A stretch of 64,000 bases of DNA from positions 13,855,501 through 13,919,500 of the forward strand of contig BSBM01000007.1 of assembly GCA_027924585.1 (NCBI GenBank), read 5' to 3'. The notes below the pieces were generated by a model that saw only the letters and a program-made list of their open reading frames with translations, had not been told where the DNA came from and ran no database searches. Source of the DNA: Larix kaempferi (taxonomy: Eukaryota > Streptophyta > Pinopsida > Pinales > Pinaceae). How positions within the stretch are numbered: the first letter of the stretch is position 1; each line of letters opens with the position of its first letter. The position numbers were made by a program, and so were the translations under genes. Of this stretch, positions 46,772 through 55,244 are shown piece after piece.

Positions 46772-47725
46772 ATCTCTGAACCTACCACTTTAGCGGGATG
46801 GTGATAAATATTACACTTTCATGCTACATCATGGTTTATGCTAATTTATCTGCGTTTTGACCCTGCCAAGTAGTGACCATTACTTAACTTAACGAACCAG
46901 CGATACGAAGACTGCCTAACTTGGTGAACCAGTGATATGACAACTGATATAGCCATTATTAAGATCATTGATTATTGACAGTGGTTCATTATTAATAGGT
47001 ACGATGGCGTAGTTCGTGATGAGTGTTAGCAATTAACACTGTCAACAAGGTTTTATCAAACGCATACAGTTGTCGAGTCTGTCAAGTGGTGAAGGCCACG
47101 TTTCCATACCATCTCACCGATCCAAAGATTTATCAATTTAACCGTTGATTTAGCGCATGGTTAGTTCATCCAACGATCATCATTATTCTATAATATTACG
47201 TCGTGATGTGCAGAAGCATAGATTGCGTTTTAAGGTTGGGTAGGTATTAATCAAAAGGCCAACTTGGTGTTTATTTTATTTATATGTACAAACTATATAT
47301 ATACAATACTAAGTCGAAACCTTTATACATGGTATTAACACACTATAGTATATATCATTAGATAGGGTATTTATCATATGTGAAATGTTTCCTATGTAAA
47401 CCACCATTTATTGATTAAATATGATATTGACAAAGTTTATAATAGGAAATTACTTTATGATATTAGATTCCCAAATTCACTTAGTCTTGAGACTAATAAT
47501 ACCCTAAACAATGCGCTTAATGATACTTCCTTGACACACAAAACCCTTAAGTCAGATAAACTCGTTTCAATATTTTGAACAATTTTTAATGAGAATTTAC
47601 AAAACTTATCAATCCTTGATTCAAAAACCAAATTCGATGATCAAGTCCATATCAGCTTTTAGAGTCATTAATTACTTTTTCTTTGATTAAGAGCACCTTC
47701 AGAATCAAAGATTCTGAAGGAGCTC

Positions 47726-47732
47726 TATATAA
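47726..47732 (+). promoter_or_regulatory. Plus-strand TATA box near the LTR edge
   Basis: TATATAA lies about 85 bp before the end of the proposed LTR when read on the plus strand, after a hairpin (agaatcaaagattct). This is the layout of an LTR promoter facing into the internal region, antisense to gag-pol. Confidence 0.4.
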
Positions 47733-47818
47733 TTTTAATTCATTTATCACATAAAGGACTGATCTCTCTTCACTTTGTCAAGAAGTGAAGAGGTTGTTGC
47801 TTGCTTGCTGCCAACAAA

Positions 47819-47836
47819 TGGCGACGACCTGGGAGA
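47819..47836 (+). other. Primer-site-like sequence facing right
   Basis: TGGCGACGACCTGGGAGA follows CCAACA-AA on the plus strand. The spacing is that of a primer-binding site after an LTR, and the start TGGCGAC is that of tRNA-Arg-type sites. It is on the strand opposite to gag-pol. Together with the site at 55,225 it gives a shared 13-mer CCAACAAATGGCG at both ends of the internal region. It is repeated at 59,382. Confidence 0.4.
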
Positions 47837-48231
47837 ACCAGTTATCTCTGCTTAAAACAAGATGATTAAAACGAAATCTTCGAAACCTGTTAAAGATAAT
47901 CAAAATCCTTTATTCATATCAAACCTTTATTTATTCAGTTTCATAAGCATAACCCAGAAATTTTTCATCTTTTGAAACTAACATATGATTAGAGATAAGC
48001 TTACAAATATCATTATCAAAACCAGTGCTTCTTAGTAAGGATGATCTTACCATCAGCCTCGAATACCTTTCCTCTGAAAACTATCTAGAACCTGTTCCTT
48101 GGTTTAGTAATTTCTTGTTTCATGCTTTGCTGTTCTTTTCTTTTAAATGATAATTCTGTCTGAAGACTACTACCTGGGTTTGGTGTCCCAATGTGGTAGT
48201 ATCATTCACGAGAGTTGTCTGAAATAAGCAG

Positions 48232-48622
48232 GCCGACTCGTGATGAGATCTCCTGTCTTTTAATTTAAAATCAAAAGCCATCACCCTGGTGATCAGAAAT
48301 GAAGTTATTCCAGGCAACACTGATGATCATGATTAGGTCGGCTCATTACTGAGACCTCCTATTCTTCAGGCAAAAGTTATGTTTTCTTGGAATTTTCATT
48401 GATTTTGTTTTAACTAAAATGAGAGATCATTACCCAGCATGGTAACCAAATAGTAATGTCAGTCATAAATACCACCAGAAAATGAATCAGCTGGCTCGTG
48501 ATGAGACCCCTTATCTCTTGGTTTTAGTACCAAAAAGCCATTACTAGTTTCCTAATAATGTCATACCAGAGATATTTATGATTCTGATCAGACCGGCTCA
48601 TTACTGAGACCTTCCGTCTCTC
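48232..48622. repeat. Four palindromic ~17-bp motifs in the 3' non-coding region of element A
   Basis: Motifs ggctcattactgagacc (48,339 and 48,594) and gactcgtgatgagatc / ggctcgtgatgagacc (48,235 and 48,493) alternate. Each is an imperfect palindrome CTC(A)-n4/5-(T)GAG and is followed by a pyrimidine-rich stretch. The pair 48,232-48,367 is a diverged direct repeat of 48,491-48,622, period about 260 bp. Copies in unit 2 start at 59,795. Confidence 0.7.
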
Positions 48623-49113
48623 ACTTTAGCTTTTATTAGCTGGAACAGATGCTAGACAGTCTTCAAATGACAAAAGTTTTCTAAACCAATGATAAAAATC
48701 TGTAAAATTTTTTCAAAAGCACGGGCTTTGAGAAAGATATATAATAAACTATCCTTATTTAAGAAAATAACCAGATGAAAGAAAAGTCCGGGAAATACTT
48801 ATAAATAGAACTAATGAAGATTTTTTTTACAAATTCAAGAAATTTTGATCAACCCGAACAACTTTAAAAGACCTCAGTTCAAGTCAAAATTTTCAAGACT
48901 TACGAGAAAACTAATCTTATTGATATATATTAATTACAATTGTTAATCACATATTTCTGTTTTGAGGACTAGTTACAAACATGAAATTTTAATAACCTAA
49001 AATATTAAGTATTGACAGATATTTAACTTACATACAATTTGCTAGTGTATATACAAAAATATAAAAACTATTTATAAACAGTGAATAAGTATATACAATT
49101 TAGACAGCGATTA

Positions 49114-52100
49114 TTAACAGAAATATTTCTTAAGAATCAGTCCATTCACAGGGAATGTCTCGGACTGTCCTTCAAGTGTTTGCAATCGAAAGGTACTTGG
49201 ACCTATTTTTTCAGAAATGACAAAGGGGCCTAACCAAAGTTTTTGAAACTTAGTATGACTACCCTTAACTTCATGAGCTTTATCCCATTTTAAGACCAAA
49301 TCTCCCACCTGGAATTCACGAACAGAACTAAATGATTGGTCAAACCACGACTTAACAATCTGTTGATGTTTGTTAAAGTGTTGTTTTGACTGTTCTCGTT
49401 CTTCTTCTAATTTTAACAATGCATTAATTCTCTTCTCCATTGCTGGGCATTCTTCTTCTTGTACAGACTGAGCTAACTGTAATGAAGGTAAAAATAAATT
49501 AGGCGGAAGAATAGCTTCAGTCCCATACACTAAGAAAAATGGTGAATTACCTATTGCAACTTTTGGAGTTACTCTATCTGCCCAAAGAGCATTAACCAAT
49601 TCTGTATGCCAATTCCTGTGGTGAACTGAAACAGTTCTTTTAAGAATTTTCAATAAATTTTTATTTGTTGACTCAGCTAGACCATTCCCATGAGGATGGT
49701 AATTAGCTGAATATCTGATTCTTATTCCTTTTTCTAAAGCGAACTGACTCAATTCAATTGATGAAAAATATGATGCATTATCAAAAACCAAAGAATCAGG
49801 AACACCAAATCTTGTTATGATAAAGAAATCCAGAAATAATATAACTTGATTAGTATTCACAACCTTCAATGGTGCAGCCTCAGCCCAACGGGTGAAATAA
49901 TCAGTTGCAGTTATTATGTACTTGTGTCGCATTGATGAGGGAGGGTTTATTGGACCTATTATATCGATACCCCACTGCTGAAAAGGTCTTTCAGCTGAAA
50001 CAGGTTGTAAAGGGAAAGCAGATTTTTTAACTTTTCCTGCGGCAAGTTGACACTCTTGACACCTTCTGACGAAAGTATAAGAATCTCGGAACAAGGTAGG
50101 CCAATAATAACCAGCTCTAAGAATTTTATGGGCTGTGGTTTCTCCACCGAAATGACCTCCCGCTGGTCCAGAATGCAATTCTTTCATAATTGTTTCTGTT
50201 TCATCTTTATCTAGACACCGAAGGTATACCCCATCTGAATTTCTTCGAAAGAGGATGCTATCTATTAATAAGTACGGGGCAGATTTCAATCTGAGTGCTC
50301 TTTTCTTCCTTGGATCTAAGTAATCAGGGGCAATCCCTGTTTCCAGAAGTACTCGTATGTCTGTGTACCAAGAATCTTGAGGTGGTGGATAAAAATAAAT
50401 TTCTCTGGTAAGTAAATCTTCATCAATGACAATTTCAATTTTATCATCAGACAAATGAGCAGCTTCAGCAGCTAGTTTACACAACCCTTGTCCTTTAACT
50501 ATCGTTGATGGTTTGATTTCTAGGTCATATTCTTGGAGAGCTGTCATCCACGGTGCCCTTTTTTCCCCTAAATCCTTTTGTACCAACAAATTTCTTACTG
50601 AAGAATAAGGTACAATAACTTTCGTTTTGGATTTTAATAAGTAAGGACGAAAATGTTTTACCGCCTTAAAAACAGCATAAGCTTGTTTATCCACTTCATG
50701 ATAGTTTAGTTCAGCACCTTTGAAATTCGAACTCATGAACGAAATTGGAACCTCATTATTTTGTTGGTTTAATTGAGTTAATACTGCTGCATAGGCAATA
50801 TCAGAAGCGAAAGTATATAATATAAAATCCTTGTTAAAATCTGGACTTAGAAGACTAGGAGCTTCTGAAATAGCTTCTAAAATTTTCTGAAAGGATTCTT
50901 TTTCAGTTTGTCCCCAATTAAACACAGCATCTTTTTTAATCATTTTCTGCAAAGGACGAACAGTCTCTGAAAAACTAGGGATGAATCTCCTGACAAAATT
51001 AATTTTCCCTAAGAATGACTGCATTCCTTTCTTACTGGAAGGGAAAGTAATCTTTGAAATAGCTTGTGTTCTTTCCGGATCAATCATGATTCCATGTTTT
51101 GATACTACACATCCTAACAAGATACCTTCTGAAACAGCAAATATTGTTTTCTTAGGATTTAAAGATATGGCAAATTTTCTACATCGTTCAAACACTTTTC
51201 TCAAATGGTTAAGATGATCAGGGCGATGTTTAGAATAAACAGTAACGTCATCCAAATAGACAACGACTGAATGATTGATCAAGCCTCTAAAGGCGATATC
51301 CATTGCTCGCTGAAATGTTGCTCCCGCATTGATTAATCCAAAGGGCATCTTACGGTATGCGTACGTTCCCCATGGAGTTCTAAAAGCTGTTTTTAATTGA
51401 TCATCCGGGGAGACTAATATTTGGTTGTACCCTGAGAAACCATCAAGGAGAGACAGTATCTCAGCCCCAGATACTTTCTGAAGAATTTGTTCCATGGGTG
51501 GAACTGGGTAATTATCCTTTTCAGAAGCTTTATTTAAATTTCTAAAATCGACACATAATCGAATATCCCCATTTTTCTTTCTCACTGGAACTAAATTTGC
51601 TACCCACTGAGTGTGTCTGACAGGGAAAATAATCCTGGCAGTTAGCAATTTATTCAATTCTTTTTTAATTGTTGGTTCTAATGATGGATGATATTTTCTT
51701 AATTTCTGCTGAAAAGGTTTTGATTCCTGTTTAATTGGAATTATATGTTGCATGACTTGAGTGTTAAATGTTTTTAAGTCATCGTATGTCCACGCAAATA
51801 TATCTTTAAACTCTTTAAATAATTTTATGAAAGCTGTTCTTTCTACAGGATCACGATCTATTCCTAGGTTTATAGTTTGGGGATTAGATTCCGTTCCCAA
51901 GTTGATAGTTTCATACTTCATGCAAGAGCTATTGGTTTTACAATTTGGAACAGACTTAAACTTATCCTGCAGATCGAAAAACTTTTCTAATCTCAATACT
52001 GAGTTGGGAACGGGTTTTACCTGTTCAAAAGCTTTCTCAACTGAACAAAAGTCATTAATTACCGAAAAATCTCGTAAATTGTCATCGTGAGTGATTTCAT

Positions 52101-55100
52101 CTATCGCTGACTCCTTAAAGATTCCATCACTTGTCAGAAAATGCAGTACCTGTGTGTCATTATCAAACACACGCCAATTAAAAATGTTATCAGGTATGGA
52201 AGGTCTAAAAATTAATTCAACAGAAAAGAATTCTGGCGAAAATTTTTCCGAAGGAATCAATTTGGAAGCTACATTTGCCAATAAGTCTGCTTCTTGGTTT
52301 TGACTTCTAGGAACAGAATTTATGTTAAATGCATCAAAATATGTGATAAGATTCCATACCTCCTTCTGATAGCTTTGCAAATGTTCAGATAAACAATGAA
52401 TGGAATTACGTACCTGTCTAACGATGATTTCTGAATCGCCAAAGACCATAATCTCTTTGATGCCCAAATCGATTGCTTTTTTCAATCCTTGAATCAAAGC
52501 TTCATATTCAACCATATTATTTGTACAACTAAATTCTAATCTACAAGCTATACAAGTCTTATTACCTTGAGGATCTATTAGTAGACAACCGGCGCCCGCT
52601 CCTTCTTTGGATTTTGCACCATCAAAATAAAGGGTCCAAATAGAATTATGTGCAATTACTTTGCTTTCTATGATATTTACAATATTTACATTATTTTCAT
52701 TACCAATGGTCTCCTTAAGGGAACAGTTAGGAGAGATAACTGTTACATTACAAATCTCAGATTGCTGGCTGCTTTCTGAAAGGAGGGAGGCTTCAGCTTT
52801 GAAATCTCCAAAACCTAACTCATACATGTAGTTTCCCATAATGGAATCAGAAAATAATACGGGTTCACTAGGATCATGTAGCTCTGTAACAGTATGTTTC
52901 ATGTACCTTTCTCTTTGTATCTTTATCTGATTTGCTTTTCCATTTTTTGGTAACCACAAGATTGACCAATCGGTGGCAAATAAACCATTTAGCTGTTGAG
53001 ACCAATCCCTACTTAAGAACAATCCATATGCATCAGGTATATCAGCGATTACGATGTCTATGATTTGATAAACTGAAGGATTACAAGCAATCCTAACTAA
53101 TACATCTTTCATCTCTCCGACAACCTTAACATTTGTTCTATCTAATTGAGTTATTTGTGCATTGGATGGGACAAATTTGCCATTTAATTTCTTGCACACA
53201 GATAAAGGCATGACATTAGAAGATGCTCCTGAATATACCATGCAATTGTGGACATTTCTATTAAAAATTTCGAAGGTAAGTAAGAATGGAGGTGTAATTG
53301 ACTTAGAGTTCTTACCTATCAAAGAAGCTTTATCAGCTGATGTTTTCCCTTTATCAGTTGCTGTTGGATCATTGCCTGAACTGTTTGCAGCAACATTTTG
53401 CTTTGTATTTGGAGCGATCATGCTTACTGCAGGATTAATGATAGGAGTATCAGGCATTGGATAGATCTGAAGGAGATCGTACATACTAATGTTTGCACGT
53501 GTCTTCTTCAAATCTTCAATTATGTCATATTGTAAATCCAACTTCGGAACGTTTTGAATGGTTTGGGTACCCTTATGTGACTGAGTTTGTTTGCCGAGTT
53601 GAATTTGTTTGTTTGGTTGTGAGTTACTACTATCAGTGTTTGAAGTAGAGCTTGAAGCACCAGGAGTATTTGCAGTTGTTTTACTACGCGTATTATATGC
53701 GTGTTGTCCTGGGGGTGGACTTCTGTTCTCATGTTTTTTTACAAAATTATCCCAGAAGTGCCCATTGATTTGTTGAGGTTCTTCTGATTCATCTTCATTT
53801 TCAGATTCTTCATCTTCTTTATTCTGATTTATCTCTTGACTAGTTGTTTCAGATAAAGAGAGGACAGCTCGAATTGTATTAAAGATCTCTTCATTAGCAG
53901 CTATATCTGGGGGTGCATTCTTATTGTTTGTGTTTGGGTTTTGTCTAAATTGATTTCTGAAGTAGTCCCTAGAAGGGGAAGCTTCAGAACTAGTTTTTTT
54001 TAACCCAATAACTTCATTAGTTAACGTTCGGATAGCATTCTGTAGCTGTTCTACATCAAAAGCTTTATCTTTATCTGAACTAGATCTCTCTACTTTCTTT
54101 CGAGGAAAAGAATCAGTTTTACCACTCCTCTCTGGTTCATAAGACATGAAATCTTTTTCTACTTTAATTGCTTCATCAAATGTTTCTATCAGTGTTGTTT
54201 TTCCAGCCCTCTTAACAAACATTCCGGAATTCCTAGGTAAGGCTGATGTATAATTTTCGATGATTATATCTTCCGGTGGTTGAGAAGCAATTGGAATTTT
54301 ATTTTTTAAAGTTAGAAACCTTTGATTAAAGTCTTTAATCCTCTCTTTGGGTTCCATTTTAATTCTAGATAATTCTAGGGCTAAAAGAGCAGGTGTTTTA
54401 TCTTCCCCAAATTTATCTAAAAAAACTTTGTTAAATTCCTCCCAGTTTGTAATAGATCCTTGTACTAATGAAAAGTACCAAATAGAGGCTCTTCCCTCAA
54501 AGGTGAGAGGAAATAATCGACAAACAACATCCTCATGCTGGACATTTAAAGTTTGAACAGCTAGCATGAATTTATCAATGTGTACCTCTGCAGGTTCTTT
54601 GTCATCTGGGTTAAACTTAGGAAGAACCTTATCTGAATGTTTTGGTAATGGGTGTTGTATCCCAGGAATTGCTACAGCAGCTGCCCTTAACCAAGGGAGC
54701 TGTGGATTAGGTGGAGGGGGTGGAGGATTACCTCCTCCTCCCGCATTTCCTGCCATTGGACTTCCTTGAGAACTGGAAGAACTCTCAGAATGAGAAGATC
54801 TTGGACTGTTGGGTGGTGACTCAGGAGGTGAAGGTGGCTGATCAGAACCACTTCCCGAAATTAACCTCCTTGTGGTATTGGTTTGTGTAATCTGTCTTTG
54901 ATAACTTTCAGCTTGATGTTGAGGAGTATTATCAGTTATTTCCAAATCTTCTGTAACTATGGTCAATTGTGGGTTATGTCGCTGTTGTCTAGGAAGACCA
55001 TAATCTATTGGAGTAATACCTAACTGATTAGCATAAGCTCTAGTAAGGATATGTCTGGATTCCTCTAGAGTTTGAGCAGTTTGTGCAGGAGTAAAAGGAG

Positions 55101-55212
55101 AAGTAATAGGATCACGTTCAAGGATATTTCTTACAGTTTCACTAAGAGGTGATCTACTAGTTTCCGAAGATTGTTGGCTGGTTGGAATTGTTTGATTGGT
55201 TTCACCTGCCAT
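49114..55212 (-). CDS. gag-pol polyprotein of element A, intact 2,032-codon frame
   Basis: One frame without stops. A Ser/Pro-rich N-terminus is followed by the gag core (residues ~190-360, VCRLFPLTFEGRASIWYFSL) with no CCHC zinc knuckle seen. The protease is near 659 (CMVYSGASSNVMPLSVCKKL; the active-site D of DSGA is Y). A first RNase H spans ~860-980 (LYFDGAKSKEGAG, NNMVEYEALI, VFGDSEIIV, NQEADLLANV: D-E-D-D complete). The RT spans ~1,195-1,400 (KMPFGLINAGATFQRAMD, YLDD at ~1,318). A second RNase H at ~1,460-1,590 has none of its acidic residues (YTFASD, YSS, KGQGLCKL). The integrase has an HHCC finger (HSGPAGGHF...CQEC, ~1,684-1,727) and D, D, E near 1,747, 1,811 and 1,848. ATG 55,212 lies 13 nt after the primer-site region. 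It makes the capsid-like particle, reverse transcribes and integrates; the protease change probably kills this copy. Confidence 0.9.
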   Translation of the reverse strand: MAGETNQTIPTSQQSSETSRSPLSETVRNILERDPITSPFTPAQTAQTLEESRHILTRAYANQLGITPIDYGLPRQQRHNPQLTIVTEDLEITDNTPQHQAESYQRQITQTNTTRRLISGSGSDQPPSPPESPPNSPRSSHSESSSSSQGSPMAGNAGGGGNPPPPPPNPQLPWLRAAAVAIPGIQHPLPKHSDKVLPKFNPDDKEPAEVHIDKFMLAVQTLNVQHEDVVCRLFPLTFEGRASIWYFSLVQGSITNWEEFNKVFLDKFGEDKTPALLALELSRIKMEPKERIKDFNQRFLTLKNKIPIASQPPEDIIIENYTSALPRNSGMFVKRAGKTTLIETFDEAIKVEKDFMSYEPERSGKTDSFPRKKVERSSSDKDKAFDVEQLQNAIRTLTNEVIGLKKTSSEASPSRDYFRNQFRQNPNTNNKNAPPDIAANEEIFNTIRAVLSLSETTSQEINQNKEDEESENEDESEEPQQINGHFWDNFVKKHENRSPPPGQHAYNTRSKTTANTPGASSSTSNTDSSNSQPNKQIQLGKQTQSHKGTQTIQNVPKLDLQYDIIEDLKKTRANISMYDLLQIYPMPDTPIINPAVSMIAPNTKQNVAANSSGNDPTATDKGKTSADKASLIGKNSKSITPPFLLTFEIFNRNVHNCMVYSGASSNVMPLSVCKKLNGKFVPSNAQITQLDRTNVKVVGEMKDVLVRIACNPSVYQIIDIVIADIPDAYGLFLSRDWSQQLNGLFATDWSILWLPKNGKANQIKIQRERYMKHTVTELHDPSEPVLFSDSIMGNYMYELGFGDFKAEASLLSESSQQSEICNVTVISPNCSLKETIGNENNVNIVNIIESKVIAHNSIWTLYFDGAKSKEGAGAGCLLIDPQGNKTCIACRLEFSCTNNMVEYEALIQGLKKAIDLGIKEIMVFGDSEIIVRQVRNSIHCLSEHLQSYQKEVWNLITYFDAFNINSVPRSQNQEADLLANVASKLIPSEKFSPEFFSVELIFRPSIPDNIFNWRVFDNDTQVLHFLTSDGIFKESAIDEITHDDNLRDFSVINDFCSVEKAFEQVKPVPNSVLRLEKFFDLQDKFKSVPNCKTNSSCMKYETINLGTESNPQTINLGIDRDPVERTAFIKLFKEFKDIFAWTYDDLKTFNTQVMQHIIPIKQESKPFQQKLRKYHPSLEPTIKKELNKLLTARIIFPVRHTQWVANLVPVRKKNGDIRLCVDFRNLNKASEKDNYPVPPMEQILQKVSGAEILSLLDGFSGYNQILVSPDDQLKTAFRTPWGTYAYRKMPFGLINAGATFQRAMDIAFRGLINHSVVVYLDDVTVYSKHRPDHLNHLRKVFERCRKFAISLNPKKTIFAVSEGILLGCVVSKHGIMIDPERTQAISKITFPSSKKGMQSFLGKINFVRRFIPSFSETVRPLQKMIKKDAVFNWGQTEKESFQKILEAISEAPSLLSPDFNKDFILYTFASDIAYAAVLTQLNQQNNEVPISFMSSNFKGAELNYHEVDKQAYAVFKAVKHFRPYLLKSKTKVIVPYSSVRNLLVQKDLGEKRAPWMTALQEYDLEIKPSTIVKGQGLCKLAAEAAHLSDDKIEIVIDEDLLTREIYFYPPPQDSWYTDIRVLLETGIAPDYLDPRKKRALRLKSAPYLLIDSILFRRNSDGVYLRCLDKDETETIMKELHSGPAGGHFGGETTAHKILRAGYYWPTLFRDSYTFVRRCQECQLAAGKVKKSAFPLQPVSAERPFQQWGIDIIGPINPPSSMRHKYIITATDYFTRWAEAAPLKVVNTNQVILFLDFFIITRFGVPDSLVFDNASYFSSIELSQFALEKGIRIRYSANYHPHGNGLAESTNKNLLKILKRTVSVHHRNWHTELVNALWADRVTPKVAIGNSPFFLVYGTEAILPPNLFLPSLQLAQSVQEEECPAMEKRINALLKLEEEREQSKQHFNKHQQIVKSWFDQSFSSVREFQVGDLVLKWDKAHEVKGSHTKFQKLWLGPFVISEKIGPSTFRLQTLEGQSETFPVNGLILKKYFC

Positions 55213-55224
55213 TACTTAATTCAG

Positions 55225-55242
55225 GCCCTCCTTCTAGCGCCA
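55225..55242 (-). other. Primer-binding site of element A
   Basis: Minus-strand TGGCGCTAGAAGGAGGGC follows the LTR end CCAACA after AA and precedes the gag ATG by 12 nt. The position fits a primer site. I could not name the tRNA with certainty. Confidence 0.6.
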
Positions 55243-55244
55243 TT

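Larger units (their letters stand above)
43682..47816 (-). repeat. LTR of element A, copy 1 (proposed 4,135 bp)
   Basis: The ends carry short inverted repeats TGTTGGC...GCCAACA, and the 43,682 end directly precedes the primer site in the other copy. Comparison with 55,245-59,379 shows two noticed differences (43,793 and 47,112). It contains the intact 576-codon ORF on the minus strand. The right boundary is less certain: a shorter LTR ending at gtcaaca 45,027 (1,346 bp) would also give TG...CA and would leave the ORF outside. No polypurine tract is visible at either place. Confidence 0.5.
46772..49113. other. Non-coding region between gag-pol and the 576-codon ORF
   Basis: It spans the proposed 5' part of the LTR (46,772-47,816) and the 1.3-kb 3' non-coding part of the internal region. 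No convincing gene is seen. It holds the LTR edge, a plus-strand TATA box, a primer-site-like sequence and the palindrome repeats listed separately. I found no run of purines on the minus strand long enough to be called a polypurine tract. Confidence 0.6.
43682..55244 (-). mobile_element. Element A, unit 1: Tat-like Ty3/Gypsy retrotransposon
   Basis: One 11,563-bp unit holds an LTR-like segment (43,682-47,816), non-coding 3' region, gag-pol (49,114-55,212, minus) and primer site (55,225-55,242). Its left end is sharp: copy 2 has the primer site before TGTTGG, but at 43,682 the flank is element B's ORF (...ctagg). The next unit starts at 55,245 without any gap, so the two share one LTR. The 5-bp duplication expected at the left would be ctagg (43,677-43,681); its partner lies outside the window. 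The pol type, with an added RNase H, places it nearest the Tat/Ogre branch of plant non-chromovirus Gypsy elements. Confidence 0.9.

Noticed and set aside
48120-48320. 66-codon minus frame after gag-pol, also in unit 2
   Set aside because: It crosses the palindrome repeats and has no signature; more likely chance.
53162-53464. Plus-strand frames of 60-109 codons inside the gag-pol region
   Set aside because: They are antisense shadows of the 2,032-codon frame.
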